A stretch of DNA of 64,000 nt, taken from contig DASQIZ010000109.1 in NCBI GenBank assembly GCA_035631315.1, positions 1-64,000 on the forward strand, written 5' to 3'. Under the pieces are notes generated by a model, which saw only the letters and a list, made by a program, of their open reading frames with translations, made no database searches and had not been told where the DNA came from. The position numbers and the translations under genes were made by a program. Shown one piece after another: positions 50,373 to 60,100 of the stretch; positions within the stretch are counted from its first letter, which is position 1; each line of letters begins with the position of its first letter. Source of the DNA: 40CM-2-70-7 sp035631315 (GTDB lineage Bacteria > Gemmatimonadota > Gemmatimonadetes > Gemmatimonadales > GWC2-71-9).

Positions 50373-51956
50373 ATGCGCCGTCGCGCCGTCCTCGCGCTTC
50401 TCGCCGTGGCTGCGTGTGAAGCCCCCTTTTCCATTGCGCCGCCCGTCAAGAACATCTCCATCGCGCCGGACAGCGCATCCCTCGAAACCGGCGACACACT
50501 CCACCTGTCAGCGGCCGTGACGGACTCGGCGGGGCACCCCGTTTCCACGCCGATCTATTGGTCCACTTCGGCCGACTCGATCGCCTTCGTGTCGACGTCG
50601 GGCGTCGTGACGACCCGCCTGCCCGGCCAGGTCACCATCCGGGCCTCCGCGGGCGGTCTGACCGACAGCGTGCTCATTCACGTCGCGCCGCGGATCACGG
50701 CCGTGCTGATCGATCAGGGCGATCTCCTCCTCCCGACCGGTGGCGCGGTGAGCTACACGGCTTCCACGCTGGACGCCCAAGGCGACCATCTGGTCGGCAG
50801 ACCGGTTACGTGGACGTCCCAGGATCCGGACATCGTCACTATCTCGCCGGGGGGTGGCGCAACGGCCTTGCAGCCCGGCTCGACGCACGTCATCGCGAGC
50901 CGGGGGCACGTTGCCGACACGGTATCGGTCATGATCGGGACCCTCCACTTCACCGCGCTGCGCGCGGGCCCGGCGGATCACACGTGCGGGCTCACGGACG
51001 AATCCGTTGCCTTCTGCTGGGGCGCGAACGATCTGGGTCAGCTCGGGGTCCCTGCCCTGTCGCAGAGTACCACGCCCCTCGCTTCGCCACACAATCCGTT
51101 ATTCACCCAGCTCACCGCCGGCGCCACGTTCAGCTGCGGGACTTCGGGGTCCGGGACGGTCTACTGCTGGGGTTCCAGCGCTCGCGGACGTCTCGGCGCC
51201 GGTGTGAACCAGCTCTCGACGGCTACGCCCTTGGTCGTCGCCGATTCGTTTACCGTCGCAGGACTCGCCTCCGGTTGGAATCACACGTGCGGATTCGGGA
51301 TGGTCGGGACGATTTGCTGGGGCGAGAATCCTGGCGCCGGTGGTAGTGGGCCGATCACCTGGAATCCACACACCATCGCCGGAGCGCCTGCGTTCTCTGT
51401 CATCTCGGCGTCCGTGGGCTTCGGCTGTGGGCTCTCCACAGACAGCACCGCGTATTGCTGGGGGGTCAATGACGCCGGACAACTGGGGAATGGCGGCATC
51501 AATGAAACCACCATGCCGGAGGCAGTTGCGGGCAGACTGAAGTTCATTCAAGTCGCGACCGGATTTAGCCACGCATGCGGCCTGAGAGCCACTGGCGAAG
51601 TGGATTGCTGGGGCAGCAGCCTCTACGGACAGCTCGGGCGGGGCGACACCGCCAGTCACTCCACGCCGGTGGCCGTGTCAGGAGGCATCGCGTTCGTGAC
51701 CATCGCGGCGGGGGGCCGCCGCACGTGTGGTGCGACGTCCGATGGTACGGGATACTGCTGGGGGGACAGCCTGTTCGCACCGGCGGCGATTCCCGGAACG
51801 GTGAAGTTCGCGTCGCTCACCGTCGGCAACGCGCATGCCTGCGGCCTCGCCGCCGACGGCCGCGGGTACTGCTGGGGCCGCAACATCCGGGGCCAGCTGG
51901 GTGATGGGACATTCAGCGACCGGACCTCCCCCACTTTGGTGCTCGGCCAGCCCTAG
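50373..51956 (+). CDS. Lipoprotein with two Big2 domains and a seven-repeat RCC1 propeller
   Basis: The 527-residue product has a lipobox (LLAVAAC, Cys15). Two Ig-like Big2 domains follow (about 25-110 and 112-190), then seven RCC1 repeats (about 195-527). Each repeat has a paired-cysteine signature of the type HTCGL...YCWG. Seven repeats match the blade number of RCC1 propellers, and the Cys pairs could be disulfides holding blades outside the cell. Function is unknown; adhesion or polymer binding at the outer surface is plausible. It is a shorter paralogue of the protein at 53715. Its stop shares CTAG with the convergent amtB stop. Confidence 0.87.
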   Translation: MRRRAVLALLAVAACEAPFSIAPPVKNISIAPDSASLETGDTLHLSAAVTDSAGHPVSTPIYWSTSADSIAFVSTSGVVTTRLPGQVTIRASAGGLTDSVLIHVAPRITAVLIDQGDLLLPTGGAVSYTASTLDAQGDHLVGRPVTWTSQDPDIVTISPGGGATALQPGSTHVIASRGHVADTVSVMIGTLHFTALRAGPADHTCGLTDESVAFCWGANDLGQLGVPALSQSTTPLASPHNPLFTQLTAGATFSCGTSGSGTVYCWGSSARGRLGAGVNQLSTATPLVVADSFTVAGLASGWNHTCGFGMVGTICWGENPGAGGSGPITWNPHTIAGAPAFSVISASVGFGCGLSTDSTAYCWGVNDAGQLGNGGINETTMPEAVAGRLKFIQVATGFSHACGLRATGEVDCWGSSLYGQLGRGDTASHSTPVAVSGGIAFVTIAAGGRRTCGATSDGTGYCWGDSLFAPAAIPGTVKFASLTVGNAHACGLAADGRGYCWGRNIRGQLGDGTFSDRTSPTLVLGQP

Positions 51957-53236
51957 TGCGAGAGAATGACCCCCTGCCCAAGCGCGATCCCCGACCCCGA
52001 CACCCCTGACACATCTCCACCGACGTAGGCCTCTTCTCCATGCTCGCTCAGGTCGAGCCCGGAGATCTCGTCGTGGATTGCTACGCGAGCGCCCATGGTC
52101 ACGTCGACCACCTTGAGAATCACGATGGTGCCGACGCTCGCGAGCGCCGCCGCCGCGAGCACCGCGACGAGCTGAACCCCGAGCTGGCCGGCATGTCCGG
52201 CGAGCAGGCCATCTCCTCCACCGGGATTCGCGGCTTTCGAAGCAAACACTCCCGTGAGGAGTGCTCCGCCGATCCCCGCCAGGCCGTGGCAGGAAAAGAC
52301 GTCCAGTGAGTCATCCAGCATCGACCTGGACCGAATCTGCATGGCCGTGTAACTGATCCCGACGCAGAGCACGCCGATCGCCAGCGCCGACGCCGCCGTG
52401 ACGTATCCGGCTGCCGGCGTGATGCCCACCAGCCCGACCACGGCTCCCGTCGCCGCGCCCACCGCGGTCATTTTGCCCGTCCGCATCAGGTCGAGCGCCG
52501 CCCAGGTGACGAGCGCCGCCGCGGCTGCTGCATTCGTGTTCACGAACGCGAGCGTCGCAATGCCGTTCGCGGCGAGCGCCGAGCCCGCGTTGAATCCGAA
52601 CCAGCCGAACCAGAGGATGCCGGCGCCGACGAGCACCCAGGGCACGCTGTGCGGCGCGAGCGGCGTCCGGCGGAAGTCCCGCCGCGCCCCCAGGAAGCGC
52701 GCCGCGACGAGGGCCGAGACGCCGGCCGAGATGTGCACCACCGTCCCGCCGGCGAAGTCGAGCGCACCCATCTGTTGCAGCCAGCCGCCCACGCCCCACA
52801 CCCAGTGCGCCAGGGGTGCATAGACCACCACCGACCACACGATGAGGAACACGACGTAGGCGCGGAAGCGCATGCGCTCGACGATGGCTCCGGAAATCAG
52901 GGCCGGCGTGATGACCGCGAACATGGCCTGGAAGATGGCGTGCGCCTGCTGCGGGATGGTGGCCGCGTACGCCGGGTTGGGCTCGAGGCCCACCTTATGG
53001 AAGGCGACCCACGCGAGGCCCCCGATCCACGGCGATCCCGGAGCGAACGCGAGGGAGTAGCCGATCAGCACCCAGAGCACGCCGACGGCGCCGAGGGCGA
53101 CGACGCTCATCATCATGGTGTTCAGGGTGTTCTTCGAGCGGACCAGACCGCCGTAGAAGCAGGCCAGGCCGACGGTCATCAGGAGAACGAGGGCGCTGGA
53201 CATCAGGACCCACGCGGTGTCGCCGGCGGAGATCAT
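51953..53236 (-). CDS. amtB: Ammonium transporter
   Basis: Amt proteins conduct ammonium or ammonia across the inner membrane as trimers. The 427-residue protein has 11 helices, the Phe-gate region, the pore His pair (FAGGTVVHISAG and FSCHGLAGIGG) and the cytoplasmic tail. The tail begins after LKVVDVTMGARVAIHDEISGLDLSEHGEEAY, the usual docking end for P-II. The ATG at 53236 overlaps the P-II gene stop, giving the classical glnK-amtB pair. Confidence 0.96.
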   Translation of the reverse strand: MISAGDTAWVLMSSALVLLMTVGLACFYGGLVRSKNTLNTMMMSVVALGAVGVLWVLIGYSLAFAPGSPWIGGLAWVAFHKVGLEPNPAYAATIPQQAHAIFQAMFAVITPALISGAIVERMRFRAYVVFLIVWSVVVYAPLAHWVWGVGGWLQQMGALDFAGGTVVHISAGVSALVAARFLGARRDFRRTPLAPHSVPWVLVGAGILWFGWFGFNAGSALAANGIATLAFVNTNAAAAAALVTWAALDLMRTGKMTAVGAATGAVVGLVGITPAAGYVTAASALAIGVLCVGISYTAMQIRSRSMLDDSLDVFSCHGLAGIGGALLTGVFASKAANPGGGDGLLAGHAGQLGVQLVAVLAAAALASVGTIVILKVVDVTMGARVAIHDEISGLDLSEHGEEAYVGGDVSGVSGSGIALGQGVILSH

Positions 53237-53637
53237 TTCGCGTCCTCGCTTCCCTCGGCGCGAATCGCGGCCTGTTGCACTTCATTCGCGTTCACCGCCG
53301 TGAGCGCGTCGTTGTCCCGCTCCCCGGTGCGGATGCGGACCACACGGTCGAGGGGCTGAACGAAGATCTTGCCGTCCCCGACGTCGCCGGTGCGTGCCGA
53401 CGAGAGGATCGCCTGGATCGTCGGCTCGACGAAGGGCTCCGAGCAGGCCATCTCGATCCGGATTTTTTCGTGGAACTCCATCACCACCGTGGAGCCGCGG
53501 TACTGGCTCAGGATTTCGTGCTCGCCGCCATGCCCGCTCACCCGGCTGAGCGTGATGCCGGTGACGCCGGCTCTGAAGAGCGCCGCCTTGACGTCGGGCA
53601 GGCGCTCGGGGCGGACGATGGCCGTGATGAGTTTCAT
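53233..53637 (-). CDS. glnK: P-II family nitrogen regulator lacking Tyr51
   Basis: P-II proteins sense 2-oxoglutarate and ATP/ADP and plug Amt channels. The 134-residue product aligns without gaps to E. coli GlnB through the T-loop. Tyr46 (QYRG), Lys58, and the C-terminal RIRTGERD are kept. Position 51, the uridylylated Tyr, is Val (GSTVVMEF), and Gln39, which helps bind Mg-ATP-2-oxoglutarate, is Glu in the changed loop GHGGEHEI. A 22-residue extension follows the normal end. It overlaps amtB as ATGA. Confidence 0.93.
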   Translation of the reverse strand: MKLITAIVRPERLPDVKAALFRAGVTGITLSRVSGHGGEHEILSQYRGSTVVMEFHEKIRIEMACSEPFVEPTIQAILSSARTGDVGDGKIFVQPLDRVVRIRTGERDNDALTAVNANEVQQAAIRAEGSEDAK

Positions 53638-53700
53638 CGCTGGGTCCCCCGTGTTCCAAAGGGTGACGTTGCAGAAGTCGCCACAATCACCGATTCACGT

Positions 53701-53706
53701 TACAAT
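53701..53706 (+). promoter_or_regulatory. TACAAT -10 box of the large Big2/RCC1 gene
   Basis: TACAAT ends eight bases before the ATG at 53715, predicting a leader of at most a couple of bases. A clear -35 element is absent. It lies between the divergent glnK and Big2/RCC1 starts. Confidence 0.5.
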
Positions 53707-53714
53707 CCTCGCCT

Positions 53715-56195
53715 ATGCGCAAACTGACCACAGCCCTGCTGGTGCTCGTCGCAGGCCTCTCGTGCAGCAAGGACTCCGGTACGGGGCCCAAGGCGCCGCC
53801 GACCATCACAATCGTTCCGGAGAGCTCGACCGTGAACCTGTTTGATCACCTGCAGCTCCAGGCGGTGATCGTCGACTCCAAGGGCGACACGTTGAATGAG
53901 GCTGTCGGGTGGACCAGCCAGTCGCCCAATGTCGTCTTTATTTCACCGGGCGGCTTGACCGAGGGGCTGACCCGCGGCACGGCGACCATCCTTGCCGACG
54001 CGGACGGAGCCGAGGCGTCCGCGCGGGTCAAGGTGAAGATCACCGTCATTCAAATCCAGCTGCATCCGACCGGTGGCACCCTACAGGTCGGAGACACTCA
54101 GCGCGTCAAGGACACGTTGATTACCGCGAACGGCCAGCTGCCCGACGATTCCCTCGTGGCCTGGAGCAGTTCCGACACGGCGAAGGCGGTGGTGTCGTCC
54201 TCGGGCCTGGTCACCGCCCGGGCACAGGGTTCGGTGACCATCTTCGCCAAAGTCGACAGCGCCAGCGCATCGGTGGGGTTCACCGTCCCCGAACCCGTCA
54301 CCAAGATCGTGCTATCGGCGCACCTCGACACGCTACGGCAGGATTCGACCGTATACGTCGCGGCGACCGACATCGGGACGTCGAACGATACCCTGCTGCG
54401 TCCCGTGACCTGGAGCAGCTCGGACACCTCCATCGCCAAGTTCTCCGGGGACGGGTACGACATAACCATCGGTGCCTACAAACCGGGGCGGGCAGTGATC
54501 CGGGCGCAGATCGGCTCGGTCTTGGACTCGTGCGTCGTGATTGTCGTTCGCCCATCGGTAGCCACCGTCCAGATAACGCCCGCTACCGACACGCTGCTTT
54601 CCGACTCTTCCGTCACCTTCTCAGCGACAGTTCGCGACTCAGTCGGCGTGCTCCTCACCGACCGCCCGATTTCCTGGACCAGCTCCGATTCGGCAGTCGC
54701 AACAGTCACCACGGGTGGGGTTGCCACCGCACACGCGGCTGGGAAGGCGCGCATACGCGCCGCCGCCGGCGCAAAAGTAGACTCGGCGACGTTGGTGTCG
54801 ATCCGCCCGACCGTGGCCAAATTGGTTCTCCGCCCGGACACCGGCCACATTCTTGCTCGCCAGTCGATTCAGATTACCGCCTTGATGACCGATTCCGTCG
54901 GTGACTCCCTCACGCGAACGCCGACCTGGACCAGCCTCACCCCCGCCTTCGCTACGGTGACATCGACCGGTCTCATCGTGGGGGTTGGACCGGGTCCGTC
55001 CGTAGTTCTCGCCCAGATCGACGGGAAAACCGACACCGCACGTATTGGCGTTGACACCGTCTTTGCCCACCCCGCTCAGGTTCTCGCCTCCCAGTCATCG
55101 ACGTGTGTCCGCAACGCCGATGGACGTGTCTCATGTTGGGGAGCAAACCTGTTTGGCGAAACCGGGCATCTGCCGGACTCGTCGCCGTGCGACACCCTCC
55201 AGTCCTGTGAAGGAACGCCGATCGCAATCAACAGTGGATTGTCTTTCACCTCCATTGTTGCCGGAGAAAGGCACGTCTGCGGACTCGTTGCAGGGGGCCA
55301 GGCCTATTGCTGGGGAGACCCTGCATACGGTCAGATCGGAAACGGCACGACTGCCCTGTGTTTCGTGAACGTCCCCTGTACGTCGGGCCCTATTCCCTTG
55401 AACGGCGGCCTGACCTTCTTGTCCATCGCGGCCGGCGAAGTCCACACCTGTGGAATTGCAACCGACAGCACTGCGTGGTGCTGGGGGGACAACTCCAACT
55501 ACCAGCTGGGCGGAGATTCGATGAATACGGGACCACACGATGCGCCCGTCCCGGTATACGGAGGACTCAAGTTTTCAAGCTTGGCCCTGGGCGCAGGCCA
55601 CAGCTGCGGGCTCACGAGCGATGGGACCGCCTATTGCTGGGGATTGAACGATCTGGGTGAACTCGGGATCGATTCCGCGAATCCCGGCTTCTTCGACACG
55701 CGGGTGCGAGTACCCACGAAGGTCCTCGGAGAGCATGCATTCGTGGAACTGGTCGCCGGGTGGTACCACAACTGCGGCAGACTCTCCGATGGGTCGACGT
55801 ACTGCTGGGGTTCCAACGGATATGGTACCCTCGGCAACGGTACCACCACCGTCGCCTGGCTGCCCGTGCTGATCCCTAACGGCGTCCAGTTCGGCGCCCT
55901 GGCTGCCGGCCATCTGACAACGTGTGGAATAACAACTGGTGGAACAGCCGAATGCTGGGGCAACAATGACCTTGGTCAGCTCGGGACGGGAACCTACGGT
56001 GGGCAATCCAATTCACCGGTCCCGGTTACCGGACCCGGGACGTTCGCAGCCCTCTCCCTCGGAGGAGAGCACACCTGTGGGATTTCGGTGAGCGGGATCG
56101 TCTACTGCTGGGGAGACAATGGGGTGGGCCAAGTGGGGATCGGACCCGTAACAATTCCCGTTCCCAATCCCACTCCGGTAATCGGTCAACCCTAG
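53715..56195 (+). CDS. Lipoprotein with five Big2 domains and a seven-repeat RCC1 propeller
   Basis: The 826-residue product has a signal and lipobox (VAGLSC, Cys16). Five tandem Ig-like Big2 domains follow (about 27-445), each with a WxSxD core such as VTWSSSDTSIAKFSG. Seven RCC1-type repeats follow (about 455-826) with Cys pairs like HTCGI...WCWGD. Two repeats carry inserted loops with extra Cys pairs (SSPCDTLQSCEG and ALCFVNVPC). It is likely a long cell-surface stalk with a propeller head. It is paralogous to the protein at 50373 and differs mainly in stalk length. Function is unknown. Confidence 0.88.
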   Translation: MRKLTTALLVLVAGLSCSKDSGTGPKAPPTITIVPESSTVNLFDHLQLQAVIVDSKGDTLNEAVGWTSQSPNVVFISPGGLTEGLTRGTATILADADGAEASARVKVKITVIQIQLHPTGGTLQVGDTQRVKDTLITANGQLPDDSLVAWSSSDTAKAVVSSSGLVTARAQGSVTIFAKVDSASASVGFTVPEPVTKIVLSAHLDTLRQDSTVYVAATDIGTSNDTLLRPVTWSSSDTSIAKFSGDGYDITIGAYKPGRAVIRAQIGSVLDSCVVIVVRPSVATVQITPATDTLLSDSSVTFSATVRDSVGVLLTDRPISWTSSDSAVATVTTGGVATAHAAGKARIRAAAGAKVDSATLVSIRPTVAKLVLRPDTGHILARQSIQITALMTDSVGDSLTRTPTWTSLTPAFATVTSTGLIVGVGPGPSVVLAQIDGKTDTARIGVDTVFAHPAQVLASQSSTCVRNADGRVSCWGANLFGETGHLPDSSPCDTLQSCEGTPIAINSGLSFTSIVAGERHVCGLVAGGQAYCWGDPAYGQIGNGTTALCFVNVPCTSGPIPLNGGLTFLSIAAGEVHTCGIATDSTAWCWGDNSNYQLGGDSMNTGPHDAPVPVYGGLKFSSLALGAGHSCGLTSDGTAYCWGLNDLGELGIDSANPGFFDTRVRVPTKVLGEHAFVELVAGWYHNCGRLSDGSTYCWGSNGYGTLGNGTTTVAWLPVLIPNGVQFGALAAGHLTTCGITTGGTAECWGNNDLGQLGTGTYGGQSNSPVPVTGPGTFAALSLGGEHTCGISVSGIVYCWGDNGVGQVGIGPVTIPVPNPTPVIGQP

Positions 56196-56202
56196 CGGGA
56201 AT

Positions 56203-57084
56203 TCACCCGGCGATGATCCTCGAGAGGTCCGCGACCAGCCGGTAGGCATCCGCGTCCCTCTTGATGCCGCCGGTCAAGACGACCAGCACGTAGCGGCGGC
56301 CGTTGGGAAGCGTGACGATCCCAGCGTCATGATACACGACGCTCTCGATCCATCCGGTCTTGTGATAGACCTTGGCGCCCGCCGGCAGCCCGGACGGGAT
56401 GCCCTCGGTGAAGTGCTGCCGGGAAAGGATTGCCAGCATCGAGTCGCAGGCCGACGCTGACGCCGCGCGGTGATTCACCAGCGCGGCGAGTAACACTCCC
56501 AAGTCGCGCGCCGTCGTCGTGTTGTTCAGGCCCGCGCGGTAGGCCTTCCCGTCCTCCACGCCACGAAGGACCAGGATCGAGTCGGCTCCCAGCTCATGCG
56601 CGGTCGCATTCGCCCGCTTCGCCCCGATCCGCTCGATCAACACGTCGGTCGCCAGATTGCTCGAGACCGTTTCCATCAGCTCGAGCAGGTGCCGGACCGG
56701 CACCCGGTGCCCCACCAGCTGGTAGAGGGTGCTGTCTGAATCGTCCGACTTGTCGACGGTAAACGGCGATCCGTCCACGAGGGACGGAAAGGTGTCATGC
56801 ACCATCAGGGAGTCGGAGAGCGAGAGCGTCCCGGCGTCCCGGTCCCGGAAGAGCTGGATCATCACGGGGAGCTTCATCGTACTGGCCGCGTGGAACCGAA
56901 GCCGGCCGTCGATCGACAGGGTGTCCCCGGTCATCAGGTCCTGATAGTAGAGGCCCACCCCCGTGGATGCTGTCGAGTCAATCCGGGCTTCCAATCGGGC
57001 ACGCAGCGTGGCAGGGATTTGCGCCGTCAGGCTGGAAACAAGGAGCGTAAGACCGGCGGGAACCGCGAAAAGCGCCTTTCGCAT
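56203..57084 (-). CDS. Class A beta-lactamase-like serine hydrolase
   Basis: The 293-residue secreted protein (signal MRKALFAVPAGLTLLVSSLTAQ) has the three penicillin-interactive motifs: STMK (Ser68-Lys71), SSN (141-143) in the SDN position, and KTG (242-244). The usual Glu166 region is hard to align (RGVEDGK near 174-180 is the best candidate), so activity may be lactamase, esterase or carboxypeptidase. TATACT lies five bases before the ATG. The end lies eight bases from the convergent RCC1 gene stop. Confidence 0.87.
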   Translation of the reverse strand: MRKALFAVPAGLTLLVSSLTAQIPATLRARLEARIDSTASTGVGLYYQDLMTGDTLSIDGRLRFHAASTMKLPVMIQLFRDRDAGTLSLSDSLMVHDTFPSLVDGSPFTVDKSDDSDSTLYQLVGHRVPVRHLLELMETVSSNLATDVLIERIGAKRANATAHELGADSILVLRGVEDGKAYRAGLNNTTTARDLGVLLAALVNHRAASASACDSMLAILSRQHFTEGIPSGLPAGAKVYHKTGWIESVVYHDAGIVTLPNGRRYVLVVLTGGIKRDADAYRLVADLSRIIAG

Positions 57085-57089
57085 TGGGT

Positions 57090-57095
57090 AGTATA
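57090..57095 (-). promoter_or_regulatory. TATACT -10 box of the beta-lactamase-like gene
   Basis: TATACT on the minus strand ends five bases before the ATG at 57084. This is the same hexamer and nearly the same spacing as for glcD. No Shine-Dalgarno sequence is present. Confidence 0.5.
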
Positions 57096-57120
57096 CGACC
57101 GAATCCGAGGAGCCGGAATC

Positions 57121-57148
57121 TGACACCTGACCCCTGGCACCTGACGCC
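57121..57148. repeat. Degenerate heptamer repeat between the lactamase-like gene and kgd
   Basis: Four 7-base units read TGACACC, TGACCCC, TGGCACC and TGACGCC. They fill most of the divergent promoter region and end just before the kgd -10 box, so CTGACC at 57127 could double as a -35 element. Confidence 0.7.
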
Positions 57149-57150
57149 TT

Positions 57151-57156
57151 TAGATT
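57151..57156 (+). promoter_or_regulatory. TAGATT -10 box of kgd
   Basis: TAGATT ends seven bases before the GTG at 57164. CTGACC lies 18 bases upstream, inside the heptamer repeat. A leaderless transcript is predicted. Confidence 0.5.
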
Positions 57157-57163
57157 TTCTCCC

Positions 57164-60100
57164 GTGAGCGAATTCGTCTTCGGCACCAACAACGCCGCGT
57201 TCGTACAGGTGATGTACGAGCAGTACCTCCGGGACCCGTCGTCGGTGGGCGAGGAGTGGCGCGCCCTCTTCGACAACGGGCATCTGACCGAACTGCCCGT
57301 CATCCAGACCGACCGTACGGAGGTGCTGCGACAGGCGGAGAGCGAGAAGGCCAGTGCGGGCGCTGCGACGCCTCCGACTCCGACCACTCCCCACTCCCCA
57401 CTCCCCGCTGGTGCCGTCCCGATGACGGGCCCCGCCGCGCGCCTCGTCCAGAACATGACGGACTCCCTGTCCGTCCCGACGGCGACGAGCTTCCGCGACA
57501 TCGCGGTCGACGTGCTCGACGCCCGGCGCAAGACGCTCAACGGCCAGCTCGCCGCGAAGAACCGGAAGGTGTCGTTCACCCACCTGATCGGCTGGGCCAT
57601 CGTCCAGGCGGCGCGCGAATTCCCCGTCATGACGCACTCGTTCCACGACTACGAGGGGAAGCCGCACCGCCTCGATCCCCAGAACGTCTCCCTCGGCCTC
57701 GCGGTCGACGTGGAGAAGAAGGACGGGACCCGCGCCCTGGTCGTGCCGGTGATCAAGCACGCGGAGAAGATGGATTTCCCGACGTTCTACGCGACGTACG
57801 AATCACTCGTCGAAAAGGCGCGTACCAACAAGCTGATGCCCGACGACTTCGCCGGCGGCTCCATCACCCTCACGAACCCGGGCACGATCGGCACCATCGC
57901 CTCCGTCCCGCGCCTGATGAAGGGCCAGGGCTCCATCATCGCCACCGGCGCGATCCGCTCGATCGGCCCGGCCAAGGTGATGACGATTACGAGCACCTAC
58001 GACCACCGCGTCATTCAGGGCGCGGAGTCGGGGATGTTCTTGCGGCTGCTCGACTCACTCTTGCAAGGTGAGGAAGACTTTTTCGGGAAGGTCATAACGG
58101 CGGCACAGAGAATCGGGATTGGGGATTCGGGATTGGTGACGACGCCGCAAACACCAATCCCGCATCCCGAATCCCGAACCCCCTCGACGGATGCCGCCCC
58201 GTCCATCGGGGATCTCCGGCATGTGGCCGCAGCGATGTCGCTCGTCAAAGCCTTCCGCAACTTCGGCCACCTCGCGGCGCGGCTCGATCCGCTCGGCGCA
58301 GAGCCCCGGGGTGATCCGGCCCTCGACCCCGGTCCTCTCGGCCTCACGCCCGAAGTGCTGGCGAGCATCCCGACCGAAGTGCTGCGGATCTACGTCTCCG
58401 GTGCCACGCTCGCCGAAGCACTGCCTCAACTGAAGGCGACCTACTGCGGGACGATTGCGTACGAAGTCGAGCACATCGCGAGTCATGAACAGCGGCTCTG
58501 GCTCCGCCGGGTCATCGAATCGGGCGAGCACGCCCGGCCCCTGACGCCCGACCAGCAGAAGCAGCTCCTCGGACACCTCACCAAAGTGGATGCTCTCGAA
58601 CGGTTCCTGCAGCGCGCGTACCTCGGACAGAAGCGATTCTCCATCGAGGGCGTGGACATTACGGTGCCCATGCTCGAGCTTACCAACGAGCTCGCCGCGC
58701 ATGCCGGCGCCCAGAAGGTCGTGATGGGCATGGCCCACCGCGGCCGCCTCAACGTGCTCGCGCACATCGTGGGGATGCCGTACGAGGCCATCCTCGAAGA
58801 GTTCGAAGGGGGACAATCGGGGCCAACGGGCGACGACGCCGATGGCGACCCCGTGACGGGGGACGTGAAGTACCACCTGGGCGCCGACGGCGACTACACC
58901 CTGCCCTCCGGCAAGTCCATTCGCGTCATCCTGCTCCCCAATCCCAGCCATCTCGAAGCCGTCAACCCGGTGGTGGAGGGACGGGCGCGGGCCGAGCAGA
59001 CCGACCGGTCAGGGACGGAGGCGGAGACCAGCAGCGAGACCGCGATCCCCATTCTGATTCACGGTGACGCGGCGTTCGCCGGCCAGGGAGTCGTAGCCGA
59101 GACGTTCAACCTGGCCCGGCTGAACGGCTATTCCACCGGCGGCACCATCCATCTGATCACCAACAATCAGATCGGATTCACGACCATGCCGCACGAGGGG
59201 CGGTCCACCGACTACTCCTCCGACCTCGCCAAGGGCTTCGACGTCCCGATCATCCACGTGAACGCGGACGACCCCGAAGCGTGCCTCGCCTCCGTGCGAC
59301 TGGCGTGGATGTACCGCGAGAAATTCCATGGGGACGTCGTGATCGACGTCGTCGGGTACCGGCGCCACGGACACAACGAAGGTGACGAGCCGGCGTACAC
59401 CCAGCCGCTGATGTACGAGCGCATCAAAGCGACGCCCACCGTGCGCGAGAAGTACGCGTCCCTGCTCGTCGAGCGCGGCATCATCACGGCCGATGCGGCC
59501 AAGGCGGAAGCCGATGCCGCGTACCAAACGCTCGACACCATCAAGCAGGGTCTGAAGTCCGCCACAGCCAAGAAGCATGGCGACGACCGCGTGGCCCGTT
59601 CGACCACTGGCGAGCCGGAGACGGCGGCGTCCGCTGAGCTCCTGACGGCCCTCAACACGTCCCTGCTGGAAGTGCCGCCCGACTTCACCATCCATCCCAA
59701 GCTCAAGCGTCAGCTCGACCGGCGCCGGGAAACGATCGTCAAAGGCGGCATGGAGTGGGCGCAGGCGGAGGCGCTGGCTTATGGTTCTCTGCTCGCCGAA
59801 GGCACGCCCATCCGGCTGACCGGGCAGGACACCGAACGCGGTACCTTCGCTCAGCGTCACCTGATGCTGCACGACCCCGCGAGCGACCGGCGCTGGGCAC
59901 CAATTCAGCATCTCCCCCAGGCCAAGGCTCCTTTCGAGCTCCACAACTCGCCCCTGTCGGAGGCGGCGTGCCTCGGCTTCGAGTACGGCTACGCGGTCGC
60001 GGCGCCCAACGCGCTGGTGCTCTGGGAAGCGCAGTACGGCGACTTCGCCAACGGGGCCGAGGTCATCATCGACCAGTTCCTGGTGGCGGGGCTCGCGAAG

